The notes under the pieces were generated by a model. It was not told the DNA's origin. It saw nothing but the letters and a program-made list of their open reading frames with translations, and did no database searches. A DNA stretch of 21,369 nucleotides from Hypsibius dujardini (Eukaryota; Tardigrada; Eutardigrada; Parachela; Hypsibiidae), in the NCBI GenBank assembly GCA_001579985.1, contig LRSR01008687.1, positions 1-21,369 on the forward strand. Reading direction: 5' to 3'. The translations under genes and the position numbers were made by a program. Shown here piece after piece: positions 1 to 11,727 of this stretch (its first letter is position 1; each line of letters begins with the position of its first letter).

Positions 1-276
1 AAGTGCAGACCACTAATCTGCCAGACACTCTGACCAACTGTTCATCTCTATCGCACCGCTCCTCTTTTTCGTCCCTCTCACTCACTCACTCCCCCCCCCT
101 CCATCTCCCCAAGAGAAGCAATTATCATTTTCCGCTGATTTAGTCCAATGCGCATGCTATTATGTTGTACCATAATTCCGTATGACCGCACCTGATTATT
201 AAACGCCAGTCGAATTTGGACCAGCTGCCGGAAAAATTGCGCCGTGTATTTGTCAAACAGTCGCGCTCAGCGCACA

Positions 277-306
277 GTGTGTGTGTGTGTGTGTGTTTGT
301 GTGTGG
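277..306. repeat. (GT)n microsatellite
   Basis: A near-pure GT run with one interruption. It forces the open frames around it and carries no coding signal. Confidence 0.9.
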
Positions 307-684
307 ACAGAATGGACACACTCGAGCGTGCTGTTGAGTTGGTGAATAATGTTCGTGATGACTTCCGGTCGCTCCCTCTCTCGAGTACACCTCTGCTGCG
401 CATAGATTTTGTTACAACAAGCCGAAACACTTGCATTTGAATTTTTAATGATGGACTTTTTCAAAAGGGATTTGTTTACTTTTTGAATGGGTCGAGCGAG
501 ACATCAATAGAAAACGGGAGATCAGTTTCAACGTGCGAGGTTGTATGGATGGATTCTGTACACATTTCATCTTTCCACTCACAGTTAAACGATTTTTTTG
601 GGCAGCATTTGAATCCCGTTATTCCACATGTATTTCTCGATAAATTACTGCAGTTGGTGTTGTTGCGTTTGTTTATTGACTAGT

Positions 685-840
685 TGGATTTAGCAGTTGA
701 TTGATGGATTTGATTGAAGGTTTGATTTAACAGTTGATTGATGGATTTGATTGAAGGTTTGATTTAGCAGTTGATTGATTGATTTGATTGAAGGTTGGAT
801 TTAACAGTTGATTGATGGATTTGATTGAAGGTTTGATTGA
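685..840. repeat. 37-bp tandem repeat, four copies
   Basis: The word CAGTTGATTGAT recurs at 694, 731, 768 and 805, giving an exact 37-bp period. Units differ only by point changes (TTTAGCAG versus TTTAACAG; TGATGG versus TGATTG in the third unit). Three of the four units contain TGATTGATGG, which resembles the composite site of PBC (Pbx/Exd) plus Hox proteins. Whether it is regulatory or a plain minisatellite cannot be told from this copy. Confidence 0.9.
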
Positions 841-2179
841 TTGTTCTGTGGCCCTGTGGTTTTGCGACGTTGCATCAGACTTCTGTATTTAACTCGCTTC
901 GAACTTGCAGATTCAATTGCTTTGATTAACTGCCGCAATCCCAATCGTTTTTTCGTAGACTGTTCAGCCGCAACGTCACTAATCTCAATGTAGACACGGC
1001 AGACGCTCGTGTGGCAACCCTGGTCCGTCCGTGGGGATAGTACCACCTACCAAATATTTGCATTGCCTACTTGACACGCTGATATAACTGCGCCGACCAT
1101 TTACGGCTTGGCCGGTGAGAAGGGCAGGATATAAGGCATAGAGAAGTCGTCGCTGTTGGTGGTTATACCTGCGCGTTCGGTCGCCGGGTACTTGGGTACA
1201 CACACAGCGAGCCCAGTGAATTGCGAAATGGAAAGTAGGACGACTCTCTCGATCGTTGTTGGCCGGCACGGGGCAATGTTAACGGAAAAGCTATATCGCC
1301 GATACTAAAGTGCCTTGATTGTGCTTTGTATTGTGTTGCTGTGAGTACGCACCGCACTATGGTCCTCGGAGAGTGAGAGATAGCAGTAGTGGGTACGGAT
1401 TGAGTGTGTTCGTCGCGGAGGAAAGCGAGAGAGATCGAGGTTAAGAGTTGTCCCTCTCAACCTAGTAATTAGGCAAGGTGGGTGAAAGCAGTGTATGTGT
1501 ATGTGTGATGAGAATGTGATGCGCGACGTGGTGTTGGCTGTTGCTGTGTGTTGTGAAAAGCGCGCGGTGTGATGTTTTTTTCTGTCGCTCAGACGGCGCG
1601 GCGGCGACGCGCACACAATATCTCCCCCGGTGTGAAGAAGACCAATTCTTGCGGTTGACTGCCCTCGTCTCTCTTGCCGCTAATGTCTTATTATACTGCG
1701 GGATGACTGTCCTGAAGGGCTTTAATGTTGTGAAAAAGTTGTTTGATATCGATTCTAATGGCAATAGAAGACAATGCGAACTGATCAGTGGGTGGGCTCT
1801 TTACCTAATCGCATCGATTGATTGATTCGTTGGTTTGGGTGGTGTGAGTTTATTTGATTTTCGTTTCCAGTCTTGTCGTGGGTTTATTGATTTAGTTATT
1901 TGCCAAGTGTAGAATGAGACCGGAAGTGCAGGCGATCGATTGTCCTCTGTGCCTATTTCGTTTGTAGTGGAGGGCTGTATTTTTATGTAAATTGGGGAAA
2001 GTGGAGTTTGAAGAGGTTGCTGTATAGAGAGAGCTAGGTATCGTGCTTGAATAAATCAAGATCGATCAGTCTAGACGGCGCAAATATTCTGCCTCGTAGT
2101 GTCTCTCTCACTACTGCTGCTTTGGCTGGCCTTCACGATGCAGGCCCGTTGGACTAAGTATGGCGATGCACACGGAAGT

Positions 2180-2412
2180 TCTCTATCTTGTCTGTTTGTC
2201 TGTCTGCCCATCTGCCTATCTATCTTTTTGTCAATTTCTCTGACTTAACTGTTCATTTATATATCTTTTGGTCTGACTGTCTGTCTGTCTGTCTGTCTGC
2301 TCATCTGCCTATCCATCCGTTTGTCTATTTCTTTGACTGACTGTTCATTTATATATCTTTTGGTATGTCTGTCTGTCTGTTTGTCTGTTTGTCTGTCTGT
2401 TTGTCTGTTTGT
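2180..2412. repeat. CTGT tract with a 92-bp tandem duplication
   Basis: A CTGT-rich tract. Within it a longer unit, recognised by GTTCATTTATATATCTTTTG at 2251 and again at 2343, is duplicated with a 92-bp period and a few differences. The rest is CTGT/TTGT tetranucleotide repeat. It lies in the presumed coronin 5' intron. Confidence 0.85.
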
Positions 2413-3617
2413 CAACCATCTGTCTATGTCCGCCAATCTAACGGCTAGGCATGTCTGCGTGTTTTTCCCCATCCTCTTTGCCTGCAATATTGCATGTCTG
2501 TCTATCAGTCTTTTTTTGTCTGTTGTGTGTTTTTGATTTGCATCTTCATACCATAATGCCATGTCTTGTATTGTTTACCCTGAAGTGTCCTGCATCGCAA
2601 ATCGGCAGCTCAGCTGATTATTACGGGGGGAAACGTGTACGGAGGTCCTTACCAGCTGACGCGGCGTCGAACCAAAACTGCCTTGAGACAAGCAGAGCTA
2701 AGGCAAATTATGAGTTATTTTGAGCGGCAGCGTTTTGGTTTTTTTAGGTGCGTAAACAGCTAATTATAACTTCTCCAAAAATGGTTCCTCGTCAGCGTGA
2801 GCGGGTGGGGATGGTTCTTATCGTTTGAAAATGCGTGAGTAGCTCGCTGTCTGCACTCGTGTTCATGTACAGTATGATATGATCAGTTGAAATCGGAAGG
2901 ACGAACGGACAGGCAAATCATGGTTCTCCGTGAGTCACTCACGGCGCTTGTTTACTCTGTTTGTTGTACCCTACATCAACCTTGCCGGTCGGTTGCCACC
3001 TCACTTTTAATTACAGTACTCTGCATTTTCCAACGGATTAAAAATTGCCACATGACACATTCTTAATTAATTACTGGTCTGCTATAGTTCCCGGGCTTAA
3101 TACTTGGTAGTGTAACTATGGATCATTCGAAATTGATTCCGACTTTCGGACACGAAAGCGCGACAGTAAAGCGCGTCAGCCACGGTAAACTGTATTGATA
3201 TGCAAGTACCCTTTGAAGTTGAATTATTAGACAATCAGGGGCACTCCTGGGGCAGGTGTCACCTTTTTAGAATGGTCGTTTGTTTGGGGTTTCACGCATG
3301 CATACACCTTGTTTGTCGCTGTTTTTTATATCGGTCATTAGATTGGCATTTACTAACGTTGTGTCCATATTTGAACGTGTCGGTCAACGCGGCCGGCAGC
3401 AGCCCAACCGTAAATTCACTCTGTTGACAGTAGTCCTTTCCCATGTACTCTGTGCATGAGCGAAAATGAAACGGCAAGTGGAGATGTGTGAGCGTGGAAA
3501 CTTTCCCTCACAGGTTGCTGCAAATCGTGTATGGCAGATTTGACCCACAGCCTCCAAACTCATCAATACATCAATCAATGATACATCAGAACTGGGCAAA
3601 CCAATAGGACAGCCACA

Positions 3618-3842
3618 TCGGCAGACAAACAGGCAGACAGACAATAGACAGACAATAGACAGACAGACAGAGAGACAGACAGACTAACAGAGAGACAGAG
3701 AGACAGAGACATACAGACATACAGACAGACAGACATACAGACAGACAGACAGACACACACACACACCCACAGACACACATAGACACACACACAGACACAC
3801 AGACAGACACACAGACAGACAGACAGACAGACACACAGACAG
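3618..3842. repeat. (CAGA)n / (CACA)n tetranucleotide array
   Basis: About 220 bp of CAGACAGA with CACACA interruptions, ending about 100 bp before the first visible coronin exon. It is the reverse-complement type of the CTGT array at 2.2-2.4 kb. All open frames here are repeat artefacts. Confidence 0.95.
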
Positions 3843-3939
3843 AATGATAAAAAGGATGAGTAACGTGCGGTCAGACAGGCATGATAGACGACAAGGTCTG
3901 TTGAGATTTTGATTGCAAATTTGTTTTCTGTGTTCTCAG

Positions 3940-6445
<2,506 letters not shown>

Positions 6446-6892
6446 CCCTCGTTGTCTTCCTGTTTTTTTTTGCCTTGCTGCTGGTTTTTCCTCTTTTTTT
6501 GTCTGCCGCTTGAGGGCGGAGCCAGCTTTTAAATGCTTGCGATGCAGCTCGAGCTCCTTCATTTATTATTGGTTTTTTGAAAGTAATATTCACATAACAC
6601 CTGTTGGACATTTCTTTTTTATTTTAACGCTGCTTTCAGTTTCTTTGATTCAGACCTTTTTTTAATTCTGAATTGCACGGCTCGCTTTTTTTGAGTATTT
6701 ACTGCTGTGCGGCATGATGCGGAACGTTTAAAAGTGACGACCTCGACAGAACTATTAGTTCCCCACCCGGGAGTTCTGGCGCAAAACGAGCCAACCCCCA
6801 TTAGGCAGACGACACGAAATCTTACAAATCTGCCCCAGCATTTTGCCACTGTGACGTTTGAGTGATGAAATCCCCTCCACGTTCTCTATGGC

Positions 6893-7127
6893 AATCAGTC
6901 ACGTGACTGGCGATGCAACAGGGGCTTCATTCATCTCAATTAACAGGCAGTCGGTCACGTGATTGATGCAACAGGGGCTTCATTCATCTCACTGTAACAG
7001 GCAGTCGGTCACGTGATTGACGATGCAGTAAGGGCTTCATTCACCTCACTTTAACAGGCAGCCGGTCACGTGGCTGACGATGCAACAGGGGTTTCATTCA
7101 CCTCACTTTAACAGCCAGTCGGTTAGA
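6893..7127. repeat. ~56-bp minisatellite carrying CACGTG boxes
   Basis: About five imperfect copies of a unit with GATGCAACAGGGGCTTCATT and TAACAGGCAGTCGGTCACGTG. CACGTG occurs at 6900, 6956, 7010 and 7067 (spacings 56, 54 and 57), and the fifth unit has lost it. The first copy is a 14-bp perfect palindrome, CAGTCACGTGACTG. CACGTG is the core bound by bHLH-zip factors (USF, MITF/TFE, Myc/Max), and GTCACGTGAC is the CLEAR-type extension. Binding here is inference. Confidence 0.9.
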
Positions 7128-7287
7128 TTACTTGTACACAGCTTTTTTGTCCGCCGCATTTTGCAGGAAGTTCGGCTTCACTCAGTTCCATTGCGCCTTG
7201 AGAGAATTGTCCACTGCTATTTTTTACGGTTGTCCTGTCCTCTCGTCATCACAATTAATGGAGCATGACATAACCCATCAATCATCC

Positions 7288-7302
7288 CGGAAGTTATTTC
7301 CG
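7288..7302. promoter_or_regulatory. ETS-like inverted dyad
   Basis: CGGAAGTTATTTCCG has perfect 5-bp arms (CGGAA/TTCCG). CCGGAAGT is the GABP/ETS core, common in housekeeping promoters. It lies about 150 bp upstream of the proposed ATG at 7454, which fits a core-promoter role for the tandem SUMO-like gene. A 15-bp match can occur by chance. Confidence 0.3.
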
Positions 7303-7453
7303 CCTCCAGGATAGTGCTCTTTGTGGTGGATTGTTTTTGAATCTTTGGTGCAGCTCTATTCGATCTTTTTTTGTGGACTCCTAAGGGACTCCTAAGGGAG
7401 CAACCACTGGTGTGTTGTATCCGTGCTGAAATACCTTCCTCTGCCGCACCGGG

Positions 7454-9808
7454 ATGCCGAAAGTTGCATGCTGGCATACCAAACTACATAGGGGCCGGAT
7501 TGCTCCGCCCATCGAACTGGCAGACCCGGTTTCCTCCAGCCTTGATAGTAAAGAGGAGGAAGCCAAGCCACACTTTACGGATTGGGACTTGCGATGGGAC
7601 CCTGTCACGATTAAAAAAATTCGGTTAGTCTTTAGAGTCATGCCGTTGTCGTGGACACATACACATACATTGTATGATTTGTATCTCCGTGCATCGGCTT
7701 ATTGTGCTGCCGAATACGTGACACAACCGAACTACATATCATTTGGCGTAATTCTATGGGTATACCGGTACTCCTACTGTCAATTTTTGAAACTCTCGCT
7801 GTGTTTTGCAGATTTAGCGATTGCTTTGGGAGAAGGACCAGGCGAAGCTTTGCTTTCCATATCGACACTCCGCTCTCTGTGATGAAACAGTTCTACGCCG
7901 ACTGGAGAGGCTTGCCGGTTGCTTCGCTGCGTTTCATGATTAGCGGTTCGTGAACTGCTGCAGTTGCGGTGCTCTTTTTGTGCTGTCCAATCAATCGGTT
8001 TCCGGGACTGGTCAGCGGGACCTTCTGCCAATCGGCTCTCCGTTTGGTTCCCCACACATTAGGCTCGAAAATTGCCCGATTGCACGCCTTGGAAACGGAG
8101 CCCCTTTGGGAGGATATATACACAGGCAATCTGTCTTTCTAAAACACAAAATATTGCCATGACTTATTTGCATTTCAGACATCTTTCCTGCCGGCAGCCA
8201 GACGCTTCGCTCACTGGGAATGATGAACGGCGACAATATCGACGTTTTCTGTACTTCCGACAAGCTTGCTGACCCTTCTGCGATTCACCTACGGTACGGT
8301 AAGAGTCGATTTCTTTGAGTAGGCTACAGTACTGGTAATGCATTTTCGCGTTAGACAGGGACAGTCGTACTGGAGTGGAACGTGTGCACGGCTGTGTGCA
8401 CCGTACACGCAGCACAAGCGCCGCGTGGCCGATTAAACGTTCCACAGCTCGTACGCTGTCACTGTCTAACGCGAAAATACAGTACAGCTCCAAAATATCG
8501 AAGCAAACAATACTTCTCCGTGACTGCCTGTTGATATTTGAATTATATACCGTATATTGGCAATGATTATGCGTACATACGTATGTACTTACGTACGTAC
8601 GTAAAATAATGTATCGGCTGTAACATATGTAATTAGGTTCAAGGATACGAACGGGAGCCAGGAGAATGTGATGGTCTACATGCACACAACCATGTTCTGG
8701 GCTAAGCAGATCTATGCTGACCGCATAAGGGTGCCTCTCTCATCTCTGCGATTTCGTTTTGATGGTAAGTCCTCCGACACGTCTGACCCTCTCCTCAAAG
8801 ATAAGATTACATACCGGTACATGTACATACATGGCAAAAACCTTGCGCTAACCGAGTTGATGAATTGAACTTTATTTAAAACAAAGCTTATCAGCTCAGA
8901 AATCTGAGTTGCCCCATGGACACTGAAAAAGTTGTCAGCCTGTGGCGGAAAAGATGAAACTAATTTATATGGAATTATGTCAGAGAAACAAAAATGGTTT
9001 CAGGCGATACATGTGCAATGAAAAGGACGAATTAAAGCAAACGGTTTTTGGGTTCCTGTAAGAACAAGTGGTTGTGTAAAATACTGGCGGAATCTTTTAT
9101 GACAGAGACAGCAATCTGGAAATATCAGCTGCTAATCGAAAGCGTTTCCGAGAGTTCTCAAAAATTATCGTGACTGTCCCGCGGGCGACAATCAGCAGTC
9201 CAATCACTTCCCAATCCTGGATGCCGGTGCGTTCCCGATAGAATGCGATGGTCGGTTCATAGATTGACTTTTTTTCCATGTCCACGTGGTGTGGCTGTTC
9301 TAGGCTCGTCTCGAAACGAATGGTGGGGTCGAGAATGAACCTTTTTCCAGATCCGCGGTCGATGGCAATAATGTCTGTGCGTCAACGACTGCCGTTTTCT
9401 GCGACGCATCCACTCTCGTAGTCGATCTCAAATCCGATTTCCTTCAGCGCCTCTCCAATGAGTTTCTCAACACGATCGTGTCGAGCATTTCGTAGCAGGG
9501 AACCTTTCGGGCAAGCACCCAAGGCGTGGGCAAGGGATGCAATCTCTTTGCAGCCCGGAGATCTGCAAAGGTTTCCGTCCTGACTTCATTACTTCCGCCC
9601 ATTACATTCGTGCATGGCTGTTGTACACAACCGTCCAGTTAAAGTGCTTAATTCGGTCAGCGCAAGGTTTTTGCCACATGTGTGATCAGAACCTGGTTAA
9701 TTCTCCTTTTCAGATGCGCCCGTACCAAATGACAGCACTCCGTCATCGCTGAGCATGTCCGAGGACGATGTAATCGAAGTGTTCCAGGAACAGTCCGGAG
9801 GTGGTTGA
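7454..9808 (+). CDS. Tandem SUMO-like domain protein (NFATC2IP/Rad60-like), five exons
   Basis: Exons: 7454-7623, 7812-7945, 8179-8293, 8637-8764, 9714-9808 (stop TGA). They join in frame to about 212 residues. Two ubiquitin-like folds of SUMO type follow a ~53-residue acidic/basic leader. The first spans residues ~54-125 (PVASLRFMIS, then LRSLGMMNGDNIDVF). The second spans ~136-212 (VPLSSLRFRFD, then LSMSEDDVIEVFQEQSGGG). These match the SUMO signatures of SLRF plus an acidic DVIEVYQEQTGG end. Tandem SUMO-like domains at a C terminus define NFATC2IP/NIP45 and fungal Rad60/Esc2, which act in SUMO-dependent genome maintenance; human NFATC2IP has no C-terminal diglycine. Plant DiSUMO-like proteins are another comparison. 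The ATG at 7454 has a purine at -3 and follows an in-frame stop, but an upstream first exon is possible. The exon 3 donor (GTACGG at 8294) was chosen by frame; a better-looking GTAAGA at 8299 would break the frame. Confidence 0.8.
8340..8480. repeat. Long imperfect hairpin (inverted repeat) in intron 3
   Basis: Arms at 8340-8382 and 8438-8480 are reverse complements with few mismatches. The shared core TTTTCGCGTTAGACAG and the inner GTGGAACG are intact in both arms. The ~55-nt loop can itself fold, pairing GTGTGCACGG with CCGTACAC. A MITE-like insertion is the simplest reading, though no clear target duplication is visible. It lies in the sense intron between the two SUMO-like halves. Confidence 0.75.
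8833..9675. mobile_element. 843-bp element with terminal inverted repeats, in intron 4
   Basis: The left end (from 8833) reads GGCAAAAACCTTGCGCT followed by AACCGAGTT. The right end (to 9675), read in reverse, gives GGCAAAAACCTTGCGCT followed by GACCGAATT. That is 26 bp with two mismatches, with weaker similarity to about 42 bp. The element is flanked by ACAT on both sides (8829-8832 and 9676-9679), a candidate 4-bp target-site duplication. Removing it leaves an intron of about 106 bp, a normal size for this region. No transposase is visible, so it is non-autonomous. Four-bp duplications occur in Sola and Chapaev-type DNA transposons, but the family is unassigned. Its interior is an antisense LINE endonuclease fragment. 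Confidence 0.65.
9097..9585 (-). pseudogene. Restriction-like-endonuclease LINE fragment (R2/NeSL type), broken
   Basis: Reading the minus strand from 9585 to the stop at 9097-9099 gives the C-terminal end of a non-LTR retrotransposon polyprotein. Seen in order: a zinc knuckle of C...C...H-X4-C form (LCRSPGC, then SLAHALGAC), LLRNARHDRVEKLIGEAL, the endonuclease core RTDIIAID with FILDPTIRFE, KKSIYEPTIAFY, and WEVIGLLIVARGT. This order is established for R2, NeSL and related LINEs, in which the domain nicks target DNA. It is dead: an in-frame TGA lies at 9382-9384, the knuckle spacing is off by one (C-X4-C), and the reverse transcriptase is missing. A tail with AATAAA follows (near 8871-8876, minus strand). 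It is antisense to its host gene. Confidence 0.8.
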
Positions 9809-10423
9809 TCTTATTGATTATCAAGTGCAAAACTGCCGGTTTACGAGTAATTAGCCGTCTTTTAGTTTGCGCTCACGCCGGTGGCTGATAATTGCTCTGC
9901 CGCTCTTTTACTCGGGAAGTCATTTTTACAACTTTTATTCAGCTTTACTTCATCCTGTGTTTTTCGTTTTATCGCCAATACTATGAGTCGACCTAATAAG
10001 TTGAGCTGAGGGTGGCACGGGAGTGTAGTGTCACAACAACGCCATCTATCGCGATGTCCTAACCCCGGCAGCGAGTCTACTGTAGTGACGATTGGTCACT
10101 GAAGTCCGACATCGTAATATTGTAAAATAGTGCAAATGTAATTTATTTTTGTAGCCGACCAATTTTTCGTTCGAATCTTCCGCCGATCGGACAAGATCGA
10201 CCGGTCCATCCTCCTGTTCTCTTGTCGTCACCAGCCTACAACCCTCGAAACCTTCGCTCCGTCACGTTTCGCACTCGACACTGCCGCCTTTGTTCACCAA
10301 CCGTGCTTTCTCGTTGAAACCTCCAGACAATCTTCCGGAATGTGCATTCCTCCCTCCACCATTGGGTTCGCCATTCTGACGGATTATTGACTGCCCCCTT
10401 TCCAATTCATCAATTCCTTGTTG

Positions 10424-10746
10424 CTCGACCACTCCGAAGAACCTCGAACCGTCCTGTTACCTGCTCCTACCTGGACCAATCGGTTCACGGTCACCTTCGA
10501 CCACTCTGACGAACCTTCGATCTCTCTCGAACCGTCCTGTTACCTATTCCTACCTGGACCAATCGGTCTACGGTCACCTTCAACCACTTCGACGAACCTT
10601 CGATTTCTCTCGAATCGTCCTTTTACCTGCTCCTACCTGGACCAATCAGTTCACGGTCACCTTCGACCACTCCAACGAACCTTCGATCTCTCTCGAACCG
10701 TCCTGTTACCTGCTCCTATCTGGACCAATCGGTCTACGGTCACTGA
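10424..10746. repeat. 83-bp minisatellite, about four copies
   Basis: The landmark GTCCTGTTACCTG (third copy GTCCTTTTACCTG) starts at 10451, 10534, 10617 and 10700, an exact 83-bp period with no length change between copies. Each unit also contains TGGACCAATCGGT and GAACCTTCGAT. The period is not a multiple of three, so the 157-residue open frame across it changes frame in each unit and is not a repeat protein. Confidence 0.95.
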
Positions 10747-11708
10747 TTCTGTAGCATTGCCATCCCTTTTGACCATGAGGTTCGCCATTGTCAATTTTCG
10801 GGCCGCTAACATTTTTTTGCACCTGTGGCAGTTCGAAAGAGCGCATTTTTTGTGGGATTGTTGCAAACACAAACGGGTAGAAACAAAATGAACACAGCCT
10901 ACGAGAGGCACTCCTAACGTCTTGGCATTCGGTCACTCTGTACCAAGCGACTGCTTTTTGAATCATTCAGCATGGGTAGTTAGATCATGGCCTCATAAGC
11001 GGTATGTCCGAGTTTCACGGATTTGCATGCAGGGATCTGAGAAGAGGAATTTCTTTTGGAAGACACACTTCTCAATACTACTGCTGCCGCATATTCCGCA
11101 GACAAACGAAATTTCGCTACCGGATGAGACAAGACACACTTTCCTAGAGTCAGTTGCTGCACTCGGCAAAAGATTCAGAAAGTAGATTGGAACGGACAGT
11201 GGCTAGAAGAAATGCCGACATTCTGTTGAGAACAACAATCAATCAATCTAGTCACAAATCAATCAATCAATCGATCACAGATGAAACACTTCGCATGATT
11301 TCATGCCGCACGGTTCGGCCCGTCGATCTTACCTTTTCTCAGCCTCGGCGGAATCCTTTTTTCTCAATCGTATTAATTGGTTCTCTAATTAGGCTGTTTA
11401 CGTCGATAAGGAAAATAGACAGACCATTCGTCATGGAGGCACATGTAAGCCGTTAGATATAATTCACGTTTGCACATCGGTCAACTACTCTCCGCTAGGA
11501 CAAATTCTTCCCTCTAGGCCTTTGGCCGTAATTCGACAAAACTTTCAGAAATAATTTAGAAGTTGCTGATCTAAAAACTTGCAATACCAGAATTGGAACG
11601 CACCTTCTAGTCGCGATATAAATGACCGAGTGCCAAGACCTTTGGAGTGCCCCTCGTATAAGAGTCAGAAGCGGCCTTCCCCTTTCGCCGCTCCGAGACG
11701 GTAAAAAT

Positions 11709-11727
11709 CACGTGATTGATACACGTG
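11709..11727. promoter_or_regulatory. Paired CACGTG E-boxes upstream of the small gene
   Basis: CACGTGATTGAT at 11709 and again at 11722, 13 bp apart and about 125-140 bp before the ATG at 11851. The same extended word (CACGTGATTGA) occurs in the 6.9-7.1 kb minisatellite. A bHLH-zip site is plausible; function is inferred only from motif and position. Confidence 0.35.

Larger units (their letters stand above)
1..3939. other. Long non-coding stretch, probably coronin 5' intron or flank
   Basis: I find no defensible coding exon here on either strand. The coronin gene that begins at 3940 still lacks its N-terminal ~70 residues, so this stretch is most simply a large upstream intron, possibly with a non-coding first exon. 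I looked for the usual start of coronins (an SKFRHV-type motif, then WDS and an AVNP-type motif) and did not find it. What the stretch holds is a (GT)n run near 277-306, a 37-bp tandem repeat at 685-840, a 92-bp duplication and CTGT tract at 2180-2412, and a CAGA tract at 3618-3842. Short open frames, such as the one at 1541-1825, have no family resemblance that I can see. Confidence 0.5.
6446..7453. other. Intergenic region between coronin and the tandem SUMO-like gene
   Basis: It begins with the T-rich 3' flank of coronin (several poly-T runs). The ~56-bp E-box minisatellite (6893-7127) follows, then the probable promoter of the next gene, with an ETS-like dyad at 7288-7302. A short direct duplication of GGGACTCCTAA lies near 7376-7400. 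I see no coding exon. Confidence 0.6.

Noticed and set aside
1541-1825. 94-residue frame with a hydrophobic middle (LVSLAANVLLYCGMTVL)
   Set aside because: No family match, no convincing splice context, and the opposite strand is also open; not supported as an exon.
2143-2172. ATG with a short frame (MQARWTKYGDAH) considered as the coronin start
   Set aside because: It does not match the SKFRHV-type N terminus and leads to no later coronin segment.
10418-10891. 157-residue frame that looks like a Pro/Ser repeat protein
   Set aside because: It is produced by the 83-bp minisatellite. The period is not a multiple of three, so each unit is read in another frame.
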